Source of the DNA: Candidatus Sabulitectum sp.
GTDB lineage: Bacteria > Fermentibacterota > Fermentibacteria > Fermentibacterales > JCC-6
Assembly (NCBI GenBank): GCA_021107435.1
Contig: JAIOSV010000105.1
Location: 1 to 61,777, forward strand
DNA length: 61,777 nucleotides
Direction: 5' to 3'
Shown: in pieces, positions 1-7,435 of the stretch
How the letters are laid out: every line of letters begins with the position of its first letter
Position numbering within the stretch: the stretch's first letter is position 1
The notes under the pieces: generated by a model
What the model was told of the DNA's origin: nothing
Database searches by the model: none
Seen by the model: the letters and a program-made list of their open reading frames with translations, nothing else
Position numbers and translations under genes: made by a program

Positions 1-386
1 AGGGAACTCTTCTGGATATGCGAACCAGAATGCTTAAACACAAAAAAGGAGAACTCCACAAAGAGAAAGACAGGGCATATTCATGCGGCGGAGGTGTGGG
101 GAAAATTGCCGTTTTCCCTGACGGCAGGGTCACGCCCTGTGATCATCTGCCGGATCTTACACTGGGGAATATTACACGGCAGTCTCTTGAAGAAATACTC
201 ACCGGCAGGGAAATGAGAAAATTTACCGAATTCATGAACCAGAAAAGGTCAGATTACGCGGAATGCAGTAATTGCGAGTATATTGAATTCTGTACCGGTG
301 GTTGTCCTGTAGAGCCGCTGAACATGAAACGGGATATCGGTCTTGATAAGCATTCATGTCTGAAACGGGCTCTGGGAGAAACATGA
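1..386 (+). CDS. Radical SAM/SPASM protein, C-terminal part (5' end outside window)
   Basis: The reading frame is open from base 3 to the stop at 384-386, so only the C-terminal ~127 residues are present. They form a SPASM auxiliary iron-sulfur domain: an early Cys in SCGGG, a Cys in VTPCDH, the signature C-x2-C-x5-C-x3-C in CSNCEYIEFCTGGC, and a last Cys in KHSC. SPASM domains bind extra 4Fe-4S clusters in radical SAM enzymes that modify ribosomally made peptides (PqqE and anSME type). The next gene is a second radical SAM/SPASM protein whose ATG overlaps this stop (ATGA), so the two are translationally coupled. Paired radical SAM/SPASM genes fit a SynChlorMet-like cassette (this would be the ScmE position), but that assignment is from memory of the family. 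The CxxxCxxC radical SAM core must lie upstream of the window. Confidence 0.8.
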   Translation, partial: GTLLDMRTRMLKHKKGELHKEKDRAYSCGGGVGKIAVFPDGRVTPCDHLPDLTLGNITRQSLEEILTGREMRKFTEFMNQKRSDYAECSNCEYIEFCTGGCPVEPLNMKRDIGLDKHSCLKRALGET

Positions 387-1426
387 CATCACAACTGCCT
401 GTACCGGGTGCTCTTTACATCAATCCCGCAGGAGGTTGCAACCTGCATTGCAGGCACTGCTGGGTAAATGAAGGCTCTTTTACAGGAGAGCTTCTCTCGC
501 TGGAGAGCTGGAAAGAACTGCTTGCACAATCAAAAGCAGAGGGTTGCCGTTACTTAAAATTTACCGGCGGTGAACCGCTGCTTTACGGTGGTATTGTTGC
601 TCTTTACAGGTATTCTGCTGATCTCTTTTCAAAAGTTGTTATTGAAACAAACGGTACACTTCAGCCTGAAGGGTTGTGGGATGTATTTACAGAGAAGAAG
701 CCTTTTCATGTTTCCGTTAGCCTGGACAATGCGGATGCCCGGTTGCATGACGAATTCAGGGGGCAGACAGGTGCCTGGGAAAAGACCGTAGACTTCGCTG
801 AAAAACTTGTTGAGAACAGAATAAATAATCAGATAATTATGTCCGTTTCCAGTGTTGAGCGAGAGCCTGTTGCCAACATGATAAAGCTTGTCAGGAAAAT
901 TGGTGTTGATACCCTGAAAATCAACTTCATTACACCATCAGGCCGTGGTAAAACCGACAACTTTTTTGATAAGAACCCAATAGAGGATATTATTAAATTC
1001 TTCACATGGATTGATAAGGAGACACCACCGGGAGTGATTCCGTCTGTTCCCGCAGCTCTTCTACCTGTAAATCGACTGAAAAACCATGGCTACTGCCCTG
1101 TAAGAAATCTGATGGGTGTTCTTCCAGACGGGACTTTCTCTCTCTGCGGTGTTGCCTTTTCCAGAAAAGAAATGGCCTGGGGCAAGTTTCCTGAGATCAC
1201 AGTACAGGAGGCATGGGAGAATTCACCTGTGTACCGGATGATCAGGTCTTCTCTTCCTGACGGTCTTGAAGGAGTCTGCCACAGCTGCATGCACAGAGAC
1301 TCGTGTATAGGAAGGTGTGTAGTCAACAACATGGAAACAGGTGGAGCAGTTACCAGCCCGGATATTCTCTGCCAGTGTGCGTACGATGCGGGTCTTTTCC
1401 CGGAAACAAGGTTGATTGACCGATGA
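383..1426 (+). CDS. Radical SAM/SPASM peptide-modifying enzyme (ScmF-like)
   Basis: Complete 347-residue protein. The N-terminus carries the radical SAM motif CNLHCRHC (C19, C23, C26), which would ligate the 4Fe-4S cluster that cleaves S-adenosylmethionine. KFTGGEPLLY is the usual GGEP motif. The C-terminal SPASM region has CPVRNL, SLCGV, CHSCMHRDSCIGRC and ILCQC. I chose ATG 383 over ATG 356 because it forms an ATGA overlap with the preceding stop and has GGGAG just upstream. The next gene also starts by ATGA overlap. The opening LPVPGALYINPAGGCN resembles what I recall of the SynChlorMet protein ScmF; the product and the peptide substrate of that cassette are unknown. The general class is clear; the subfamily name is a guess to be tested by profile search. 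Confidence 0.85.
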   Translation: MTSQLPVPGALYINPAGGCNLHCRHCWVNEGSFTGELLSLESWKELLAQSKAEGCRYLKFTGGEPLLYGGIVALYRYSADLFSKVVIETNGTLQPEGLWDVFTEKKPFHVSVSLDNADARLHDEFRGQTGAWEKTVDFAEKLVENRINNQIIMSVSSVEREPVANMIKLVRKIGVDTLKINFITPSGRGKTDNFFDKNPIEDIIKFFTWIDKETPPGVIPSVPAALLPVNRLKNHGYCPVRNLMGVLPDGTFSLCGVAFSRKEMAWGKFPEITVQEAWENSPVYRMIRSSLPDGLEGVCHSCMHRDSCIGRCVVNNMETGGAVTSPDILCQCAYDAGLFPETRLIDR

Positions 1427-1935
1427 TGGACAGATTTATACTGAGGGCTCAACTTCGAGCTGTACTGCCCAATGGAGTTGTTCTTCACGCTTCATCCGTA
1501 GCTGAAAATGATTCTGCTTTTGTTTTTCTTGCTATGTCAGGAGGGGGCAAATCAACCATTATGAGCAAACTGACACAGGAGAGATACGGGGCCATTGCAG
1601 ACGACAGTGTAGTTATAGCCCTGGGAACCGATGGAGTGGTAAGATGTCTGCCATGCGGTTCGATGAAACAGAACATGGGCACTGAAAAAATTGATGGCGC
1701 TGTTCTTGAAACTATTTATTTTGTGGAAAAGGGTTCACCGGGCTTCAGGCACAGAGTCTCTGCAGAATATGCCTTCTACAGAGCAGTAAAGATTTCATCA
1801 ATTATGGCTTACGGGAACATCCTGCCGGAAGAGCAGAAGCAGGCAATTGTATTTCTGAAAAAACTGTTCAAACTGTTTCCCGCCTATATTATCAGGTATG
1901 GGTTTCAAGAAGATCCAGGAATTTTTCTTCAGTGA
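1423..1935 (+). CDS. HprK-like P-loop kinase-domain protein
   Basis: A 170-residue protein with a P-loop, AMSGGGKST, around residues 37-45, preceded by VLHASSVAEND. This is the layout of the catalytic domain of HPr kinase/phosphorylase, in which such a beta strand leads into a Walker A loop. It is followed by ADDSVVI, matching the second conserved acidic segment of that fold. The N-terminal domain of true HprK is absent and no HPr gene is nearby, so carbon catabolite control is unlikely. Stand-alone HprK-like proteins accompany PqqD and radical SAM peptide-modification clusters, and here the gene overlaps the SPASM gene by ATGA. It may correspond to ScmC or a related HprK-type component; its substrate is unknown. 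Start ATG 1423 or 1426 cannot be separated. Confidence 0.65.
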   Translation: MMDRFILRAQLRAVLPNGVVLHASSVAENDSAFVFLAMSGGGKSTIMSKLTQERYGAIADDSVVIALGTDGVVRCLPCGSMKQNMGTEKIDGAVLETIYFVEKGSPGFRHRVSAEYAFYRAVKISSIMAYGNILPEEQKQAIVFLKKLFKLFPAYIIRYGFQEDPGIFLQ

Positions 1936-2336
1936 AAAATCAATTGCATACAGGTCGCGGCTGGGTAAAAGGTATTTCCATGTGGCCTAACCTTATTCCC
2001 GGCGACATACTTGAAGCAGAAGATATTAGGGTAACAGAGCTCAAGGCAGGTATGATCGCAGTGTTCTCTACTACAGACGAAGAACTCCTTATCGTTCACC
2101 GGGTACTAAGTGTTCGAAATTCGAACGAAGAAGTAACTGTTGAATCCGGCGGAGACAGATCCGGTTCTGATGAATCAGAGTGGCATTTCCCCCCCTCGGA
2201 CAGCATAAAAAAAGTTACCGGTGTTCTAAGACGGGGCAATTATCGCCGCGTTGGCAGTATATCAATACCGACATCGCTATCTCCATCTCTGGTTGTAAGA
2301 TTTTACTGCGGAATTGTAAGAAGACTGTTCTGGTAG
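1932..2336 (+). CDS. S24/S26-family signal-peptidase-like protease without N-terminal anchor
   Basis: A 134-residue protein starting with GTG in a GTGA overlap with the preceding stop. KGISMWPNLIPGD contains the S26 active-site Ser (S16 in SMWP). ELLIVHRVL contains a His (H56) at the position where Sec11/SipW-type enzymes use a Ser-His pair in place of Ser-Lys. Unlike ordinary signal peptidase I there is no N-terminal transmembrane helix; the only hydrophobic stretch is at the C-terminus. The gene closes the radical SAM/HprK-like cluster, so a role in maturing a modified peptide (leader removal) is an attractive inference. A run of seven C lies at 2189-2195. It is followed by the short inverted repeat AGTCGC-G-GCGACT at 2335-2347. 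Confidence 0.7.
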   Translation: MKNQLHTGRGWVKGISMWPNLIPGDILEAEDIRVTELKAGMIAVFSTTDEELLIVHRVLSVRNSNEEVTVESGGDRSGSDESEWHFPPSDSIKKVTGVLRRGNYRRVGSISIPTSLSPSLVVRFYCGIVRRLFW

Positions 2337-2378
2337 TCGCGGCGACTAAAAGATGAAGCGCTTCGTTGAAATGGAACA

Positions 2379-2407
2379 TTGACTGCTCTGGTTTGTATAG
2401 GTAGTAT
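2379..2407 (+). promoter_or_regulatory. Sigma-70-like promoter candidate
   Basis: TTGACT at 2379-2384 and TAGTAT at 2402-2407 with a 17-bp spacer, in the only sizeable gap between the radical SAM cassette and the gene at 2434. It would separate transcription of the downstream envelope genes and secA from the cassette. Based on sequence match only. Confidence 0.45.
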
Positions 2408-2433
2408 TAGAATTATTAACAGGGAGTTCACTT

Positions 2434-2829
2434 ATGAAAAATGGTTTACTGATACTGCTGATTGTTGTTACGGGAGCGTTTGCCTACGGTCTTGAACCTT
2501 CCGGTTTTGATCTGGTGGGGTATCCTGATTATGCCTCCGGGTTCAACCCTGAGTTCAGCAGTACGGCAAGTTTCTCCTTTTCCTCGGGGCAGTACGGTTC
2601 TGTCGGGGAGGGAACCTATTTAGGCAGCATGAGATTCTCGCTGCACCCGGATGTTGATGCTACTCTGGAAATGGGTTATTCCAGGTTGATGATGTTCTCC
2701 GGCGGTGAAGAAATGGGAAGGATTCTCGGAGGGTTTCAGCTGAACTGGAGACCTTCAGAGAATTCTTTATTCTCTGTTACCTACAGAGGCGTTCTTCCTG
2801 AGAGCAATCTGAATTTCGGAGGGTTTTAG
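2434..2829 (+). CDS. Small secreted or outer-membrane-associated protein, unknown function
   Basis: A 131-residue protein with an N-terminal signal peptide (a Lys followed by a hydrophobic run, LLILLIVVTGAFA, probable cleavage after AFA). The rest is rich in Gly, Ser and aromatic residues with alternating hydrophobic patterns such as ASFSFSSGQYG, and ends in Phe (NFGGF), as in short outer-membrane beta proteins. GGGAG precedes the ATG. I do not recognise a family. The coding frame continues straight through the TAG stop into the next gene; the latter begins with its own signal-like segment, so two separate proteins are more likely than one interrupted protein. Confidence 0.6.
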   Translation: MKNGLLILLIVVTGAFAYGLEPSGFDLVGYPDYASGFNPEFSSTASFSFSSGQYGSVGEGTYLGSMRFSLHPDVDATLEMGYSRLMMFSGGEEMGRILGGFQLNWRPSENSLFSVTYRGVLPESNLNFGGF

Positions 2830-3747
2830 ACGTTTTTTATCTGCTTCTTCATTCTGTTTTCGTTTCCAGGAGGGGACTCCCTTGTTCAGTCTGGAAACAT
2901 TCTTGATGCTGTAGCATACTTTCGGCTGCAGTCCGCTGAGCAGCCTGCAAACTGGTGGCCTTTTTACCGGGCTGCCTGGTGTTACAATCTTCTTGACCTC
3001 CCTGATTCAGCTGAAGTGTATGCAGAAACTGCACTTGCTATTAAGCCTGCGAGTGAAAGATGCCTGTCTGCACTGATGAAGGCGCTTTCCGATCAACCGG
3101 ACAGGGTGCTTGAATACTCCTATCTGATCTGCGGGGGCGGCGTCTGCCGGTACAGACTGGCCAGAGCCGAAATTGAACTTGATCTCCTGGAAAAATCATC
3201 CCTTGACTGGCTTGAGAGTTCTTTTGACAGTGGCATTGATTCAGTTGCAGCTGATGCCGGCTGCTGGCTTTCAATACTGCATGGAGATACCGGGCTTCAC
3301 TATATTGAGAGATCTGTCGAGCTCATGCCGGAAGAAGAATTCTACAGGAGTTTGTTCATTGATAAGCTGATTGATGCCGGGAATCTGGAAATTGCGGCAG
3401 CTCAGTTCGAGATATTCAAAGAGACAAACTCAGGTGGCTTGTCATTCTGGCAGACGGCATCATCCGTTCATGATGCTCTGGGTGATGATCCGGGGGCGAT
3501 AGAGGCGTCACGAAGGGCATATGAAATTCGAAGGATTCCCTCATCTGCCGCTGACCTGGGCTGGAAGCTGTATTTTTACGGAAGAAGTCTCATGAGAGAG
3601 GGGAGCATGACGGATGCTGTGCCCTATCTCAGAGAGTCTTCCTGTCTATGGAGTGGTGACAGTCTATGGGCGGTTAAATCTGACTCGCTGCTTGATCTGA
3701 TGAATGAGTTTACAAGTGCTTCTGAAGGATACGGCGAACCGATATGA
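2830..3747 (+). CDS. TPR-like exported protein with no standard start codon (ACG 2830 proposed)
   Basis: The frame is open from directly after the TAG at 2827-2829. It encodes a hydrophobic signal-like segment (FFICFFILFSF), then alpha-helical repeats of TPR type, for example DAVAYFRLQSAEQP, followed by YRAAWCYNLLDLPDSAEVY and later AAADLGWKLYFYGRSL-like helices. The first standard start in frame is GTG 3016, in the middle of a TPR unit, which would remove 62 residues including the signal segment. GGAGGG at 2818-2823 sits six bases before ACG 2830, exactly where an ATG would be expected (TAG-ACG in place of TAG-ATG). I therefore place the start at 2830, as a rare ACG start, a point mutation or a sequencing error. 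The 3' end overlaps the next gene by ATGA. Function unknown. Confidence 0.55.
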   Translation, partial: TFFICFFILFSFPGGDSLVQSGNILDAVAYFRLQSAEQPANWWPFYRAAWCYNLLDLPDSAEVYAETALAIKPASERCLSALMKALSDQPDRVLEYSYLICGGGVCRYRLARAEIELDLLEKSSLDWLESSFDSGIDSVAADAGCWLSILHGDTGLHYIERSVELMPEEEFYRSLFIDKLIDAGNLEIAAAQFEIFKETNSGGLSFWQTASSVHDALGDDPGAIEASRRAYEIRRIPSSAADLGWKLYFYGRSLMREGSMTDAVPYLRESSCLWSGDSLWAVKSDSLLDLMNEFTSASEGYGEPI

Positions 3748-4049
3748 GGTTCCTCGTATGTATGGGTTCTTTTGTATTTGTTATGTTCACCTGTGGTTGT
3801 GGTTTTCATATTGCTTCAGATGCCTGGAATCACTTTGCCTTTTCAGCTTCTGTTGCGTCAGTTGCCACTGCCGCGACATGTGAACCTGCTGAATCAATGG
3901 TTTTTACAGTGGGGCTGGGCTTGTTGAAAGAAATCTATGATGGTTGCCGGGGGACCGGGTTTCAAATCTCGGATCTTGCGGCGGATGTGGCCGGGGCAGC
4001 CGCAGGCGGTTTTGTCGCGGCCGAAATATACATGGAGGAATTTCCTTAA
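3744..4049 (+). CDS. YfiM-like (DUF2279) putative lipoprotein
   Basis: A 101-residue protein. The N-terminus FVFVMFTCGCGF is a signal peptide with possible lipobox Cys. The rest, SDAWNHFAFSASVA then GLLKEIYDGC and ISDLAADVAGAAAG, follows the pattern of YfiM/DUF2279 and VanZ-like small envelope proteins: D-x-x-x-H-F, G-x-x-K-E-x-x-D, then D-x-x-A-D-x-x-G. Those families are small hydrophobic envelope proteins of poorly defined function. It is joined by ATGA overlap to the TPR gene before it, and its TAA overlaps the secA ATG (TAATG), so it is probably cotranscribed with secA. Confidence 0.6.
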   Translation: MRFLVCMGSFVFVMFTCGCGFHIASDAWNHFAFSASVASVATAATCEPAESMVFTVGLGLLKEIYDGCRGTGFQISDLAADVAGAAAGGFVAAEIYMEEFP

Positions 4050-7000
4050 TGGGAAAGATTGGAAAACTGTTCAAGAAACTGATGGGCGACAGTCAGGCCA
4101 AGCTGATGAAAAGCCTTGAACCGCTGCTGGATCAGATTAACAGTGAATTCGCGGTGCTGTCAGCGGTTTCCGATGAAGAGCTTAAAGACAAAACACGTGA
4201 GTTCAGAATAAGACTTCTTCAGGGTGAGACAATGGATGATCTTCTTCCCGAAGCCTTTGCTGTTGTAAAAGAAGTATGCAGAAGGAATCTGGGTGTCAGC
4301 TGGGATGTGAGTGGTCATTCTACTGAATGGAACATGGTGCCCTACGATGTTCAGCTGAAGGGTGGAATTGTCCTTCACAGGGGTATGATTACCGAAATGG
4401 CCACCGGCGAGGGGAAGACACTTGTGGCTGTACTTCCAATGTATCTCAATGGCCTTGAGTTGAATCCCGAATGGAAGAGGAGAGCTTCTGAAGAGTACGG
4501 GGAAGATTACGACAAGTGGATATTTGAGCCTATTGACGGGATTCCGGCAGGGGCCGGAGCCCATCTTGTTACAGTGAATGATTACCTTGCTCTGCGCGAC
4601 GCGAGATGGATGGGACCTGTCTACGAGTACATGGGATTTTCCATTGGTTGTATTCAGGGCGGAATGACACCGGATCAGCGCAGAGATCAATACAACTGTG
4701 ACATCACATACGGTACTAACAGTGAGTTCGGATTTGACTATCTCAGAGATAACATGGCGGTTAGACTGGAGCAGCGTGTTCAGCGGGACTACCACTATGC
4801 AATCGTTGATGAGGTTGACAGTGTTCTCATTGATGAGGCCAGAACGCCGTTGATCATAAGCGGCGCTGTTGCCAGAAACAGGAACAGGTACAACGAATAT
4901 CGTTCAGTTGTAGCCAGGCTGGTCAGGAAGCAGGCGGAACTTGTCAATTCCATTGCAGCGGATGCAAACGACATGTGGGACAGCGGAGATCATCATGGTG
5001 CAGCAACTCTCTATCTGAAAGCTCGTCGCGGGGCTCCGAAACACCGACGGCTTGCGAAGGCCATGCGTGATCCTGACAGGGTTGCGGCTGTGAAACGCGT
5101 TGAGGGCGAAAGACTCCGCGAGAAGAATATTCATCTGCTTGATGAGGGGCTGCTCTTTGCAATTGACGAACGGGAGAAATCAGTTTCAGTTTCTGATCTG
5201 GGAAGAAAATTGCTTTCTCCGGAAGATCCGGACTTTTTCCTTATTACGGACATTGGCGATGACATGGCTGAGCTTGAGGTGCAGGATATTTCGGAGCAGG
5301 AAAAGTTAGAGAAGAAAAAGCAGATATACGAGGGTCATTCAGCAAAGGCGGAGGCTCTTCACAATATAGATCAGCTTTTGAAGGCATATCAGCTCTACGA
5401 AAAAGATGTGGAGTATGTGCTGGATGAAGGCAGAGTAGTGATAGTTGATCAGTTCACAGGCAGACCAATGCCGGGTAGAAGATTCAGTGACGGTCTTCAC
5501 GAAGCTCTTGAGGCTAAAGAAAATGTGGAGATACGAAATGAAACTCAGACCCTTGCCACTATTACCATTCAGAACTACTTCAGGATGTACAGCAAGCTTG
5601 CGGGAATGACGGGGACAGCGGAAACCGAGGCTGAAGAGTTCGGAAGTATTTACAGCATTGATGTGGCAGTTGTGCCTACAAACAGACCAATTGTCAGAAC
5701 TGATCACAATGACAGGGTGTATGCTTCAAAGCGCGAGAAATACGGTGCGATAATTGATGAGATTGCCAGAAGGCATGCACTGGGGCAGCCTCTGCTTGTG
5801 GGTACTGTTTCCGTTGAAGTTTCTGAACTGCTTTCAAAGCTTCTGAAAAGAAGAAAAATTATCCATAGTGTGTTAAACGCGAAGCATCATCAGCAGGAAG
5901 CTGAGATCATTACCAGAGCCGGTCAGAAAGGTTCTGTAACCATAGCAACCAATATGGCCGGACGAGGCACAGACATCAAGATTGCTGAAGAAGTAAAAGA
6001 AATCAGTATTTCTGGTGAGAATGTGCCGGACGGCGGTCTCTTTGTAATCGGCACCGAGAGGCACGAATCCAGACGAATTGACCGTCAGCTCAGGGGGAGA
6101 AGCGGCAGGCAGGGTGACCGCGGGGGAAGCAGGTTTTATCTCTCTCTTGAAGATGATCTCTTTCGTCTTTTCGCCAGTGAGAAGATCATAGATTTCCTGA
6201 AGAAAAGTCAGGAGAAAGAAGGTGAGCCAATTGAGCATGCCCTTCTTACCAGATCAATCGAGCAGGCTCAGAAGCGAGTTGAGCAGTACCATTTCGGAAT
6301 CAGAAAGCACCTTCTGGAATACGACGATGTAGTCAACCGTCAGCGTGAAGTTATTTATGGGAGACGGCTTCAGGCCCTTACGGGAGACGGGCTTGAGGAA
6401 GAAATCAAGGAAATGATTGAAGCCGTTGCTGAGAATGGTCTTATGGAGTTTATCCCTGATGACTCTCAACTGCACGAATGGAACATGGAAGGCGCGCTGG
6501 TCAGCCTCAGGGATATTACAGGTGCCGTGTTCAAACTTGATGGTATAGAAAAAAAATTCACAGATCCTGAGGAATTGCGTCTTAAGCTTGTTGATCTGGT
6601 TATGGACTACTACGGCAAAAAGAAGGAGAAACTTGGTGATCAACTCATTCTTGATCTGGAAAAATGGTCAGTTCTCAGTTCTATTGACGTGAAGTGGAGG
6701 GATCATCTCTATGCCCTCGATCACTTGAAATCGGGTATTGGTTTGCGGGCTTACGCACAGCGAGATCCTCTGGTTGAATACAAAAAGGAAGCTTTCGGAA
6801 TGTTCGAGGAACTGCTTGATGGTGTTGACAAACAGGCAGTAAGGCAGATATTATCTTTGTGGCCTGCTTCTAAAATACAAAGACAGCAGGGTCCTGCCGG
6901 AAGGGCTGTTCACCCGGGTCTGAGACCACCAACCGGTGACCAGCGGTCCGGTGCCGGCAAGAACGCAGAAGGTAAGCAGCAGACAGTGAAAAGGAATGAA

Positions 7001-7072
7001 GAAAAAGTTGGAAGGAACGACCCTTGCCCATGCGGAAGCGGAAAGAAATACAAACAATGCTGCGGAAGATAA
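4049..7072 (+). CDS. secA: Preprotein translocase ATPase SecA
   Basis: A 1007-residue SecA, the ATPase motor that drives preproteins through SecYEG. Walker A ATGEGKT lies at residues 118-124 and the DEVDS Walker B around 254-258, followed by IDEARTPLIISG. Motifs of the second helicase domain include NMAGRGTDIK, IGTERHESRRIDRQLRGRSG and QGDRG. The C-terminus ends in a SEC-C zinc-binding motif, CPCGSGKKYKQCC. ATG 4049 overlaps the previous stop, with GGAGGA about ten bases upstream. The length exceeds the ~900 residues of E. coli SecA because of inserts between Walker A and VTVNDYLA and in the preprotein cross-linking region, as known in Bacteroidetes-type SecA. The stop is followed after 25 bp by the YtxH gene. 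Confidence 0.97.
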   Translation: MGKIGKLFKKLMGDSQAKLMKSLEPLLDQINSEFAVLSAVSDEELKDKTREFRIRLLQGETMDDLLPEAFAVVKEVCRRNLGVSWDVSGHSTEWNMVPYDVQLKGGIVLHRGMITEMATGEGKTLVAVLPMYLNGLELNPEWKRRASEEYGEDYDKWIFEPIDGIPAGAGAHLVTVNDYLALRDARWMGPVYEYMGFSIGCIQGGMTPDQRRDQYNCDITYGTNSEFGFDYLRDNMAVRLEQRVQRDYHYAIVDEVDSVLIDEARTPLIISGAVARNRNRYNEYRSVVARLVRKQAELVNSIAADANDMWDSGDHHGAATLYLKARRGAPKHRRLAKAMRDPDRVAAVKRVEGERLREKNIHLLDEGLLFAIDEREKSVSVSDLGRKLLSPEDPDFFLITDIGDDMAELEVQDISEQEKLEKKKQIYEGHSAKAEALHNIDQLLKAYQLYEKDVEYVLDEGRVVIVDQFTGRPMPGRRFSDGLHEALEAKENVEIRNETQTLATITIQNYFRMYSKLAGMTGTAETEAEEFGSIYSIDVAVVPTNRPIVRTDHNDRVYASKREKYGAIIDEIARRHALGQPLLVGTVSVEVSELLSKLLKRRKIIHSVLNAKHHQQEAEIITRAGQKGSVTIATNMAGRGTDIKIAEEVKEISISGENVPDGGLFVIGTERHESRRIDRQLRGRSGRQGDRGGSRFYLSLEDDLFRLFASEKIIDFLKKSQEKEGEPIEHALLTRSIEQAQKRVEQYHFGIRKHLLEYDDVVNRQREVIYGRRLQALTGDGLEEEIKEMIEAVAENGLMEFIPDDSQLHEWNMEGALVSLRDITGAVFKLDGIEKKFTDPEELRLKLVDLVMDYYGKKKEKLGDQLILDLEKWSVLSSIDVKWRDHLYALDHLKSGIGLRAYAQRDPLVEYKKEAFGMFEELLDGVDKQAVRQILSLWPASKIQRQQGPAGRAVHPGLRPPTGDQRSGAGKNAEGKQQTVKRNEEKVGRNDPCPCGSGKKYKQCCGR

Positions 7073-7097
7073 ACGGCGCAGTGGAAGGAGATATGAT

Positions 7098-7427
7098 ATG
7101 AGCGACAGAGGAAGAGGAGAATTCTGGGCATTTGTGGCTGGTCTGCTGGCCGGTGGAGTGGCAGCGGTACTCTATGCGCCTGCAAAGGGCGAAGAGACAA
7201 GAAAGAAGATTCGGGAGACTGCCGAGGAAACTTACCACAAAGGTGAAGAATTCTACGAAAAGGGTATGACAGAGGCCGAGAAAATCTATCATGACGGTCG
7301 AGAAAAAGCCGAAAAGATTTATTCCGATGGTCGCGCCAAGGTAGGGAAAACCATTGATTCCATTCGAGAAAAAGTGGACCATGAGGAAGAGGTAGAAACA
7401 AAAACCGGAGCAAAGGCAAAAAAATAG
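7098..7427 (+). CDS. YtxH-like membrane protein
   Basis: A 109-residue protein with one transmembrane segment, FVAGLLAGGVAAVLYAP, followed by KGEETRKKI. This is the typical YtxH/GvpP signature: a glycine-rich helix, then Y-A-P and charged residues. The C-terminal two thirds is a charged helical region with near-repeats (KGEEFYEKGMTEAEKIY, EKAEKIYSDGRAK) and a lysine-rich end, probably a coiled coil or amphipathic stalk. ATG 7098 is preceded by AAGGAG with seven bases spacing; the longer in-frame upstream extension overlaps secA and is unlikely. YtxH proteins are often envelope-stress-associated small membrane proteins with no defined biochemical role. Confidence 0.75.
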   Translation: MSDRGRGEFWAFVAGLLAGGVAAVLYAPAKGEETRKKIRETAEETYHKGEEFYEKGMTEAEKIYHDGREKAEKIYSDGRAKVGKTIDSIREKVDHEEEVETKTGAKAKK

Positions 7428-7435
7428 CAGATCTT

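Noticed and set aside
2335-2347. Inverted repeat AGTCGC-G-GCGACT as terminator
   Set aside because: The one-base loop is too small for a stable RNA hairpin and no T-run follows.
2434-3747. One gene interrupted by an in-frame TAG (readthrough or recoding)
   Set aside because: The segment after TAG begins with its own signal-like hydrophobic run and a Shine-Dalgarno sequence, favouring two genes.
4160-4795. Long minus-strand open frame opposite secA (211 codons)
   Set aside because: Entirely within secA, no ribosome-binding site or motif; antisense frame due to codon composition.
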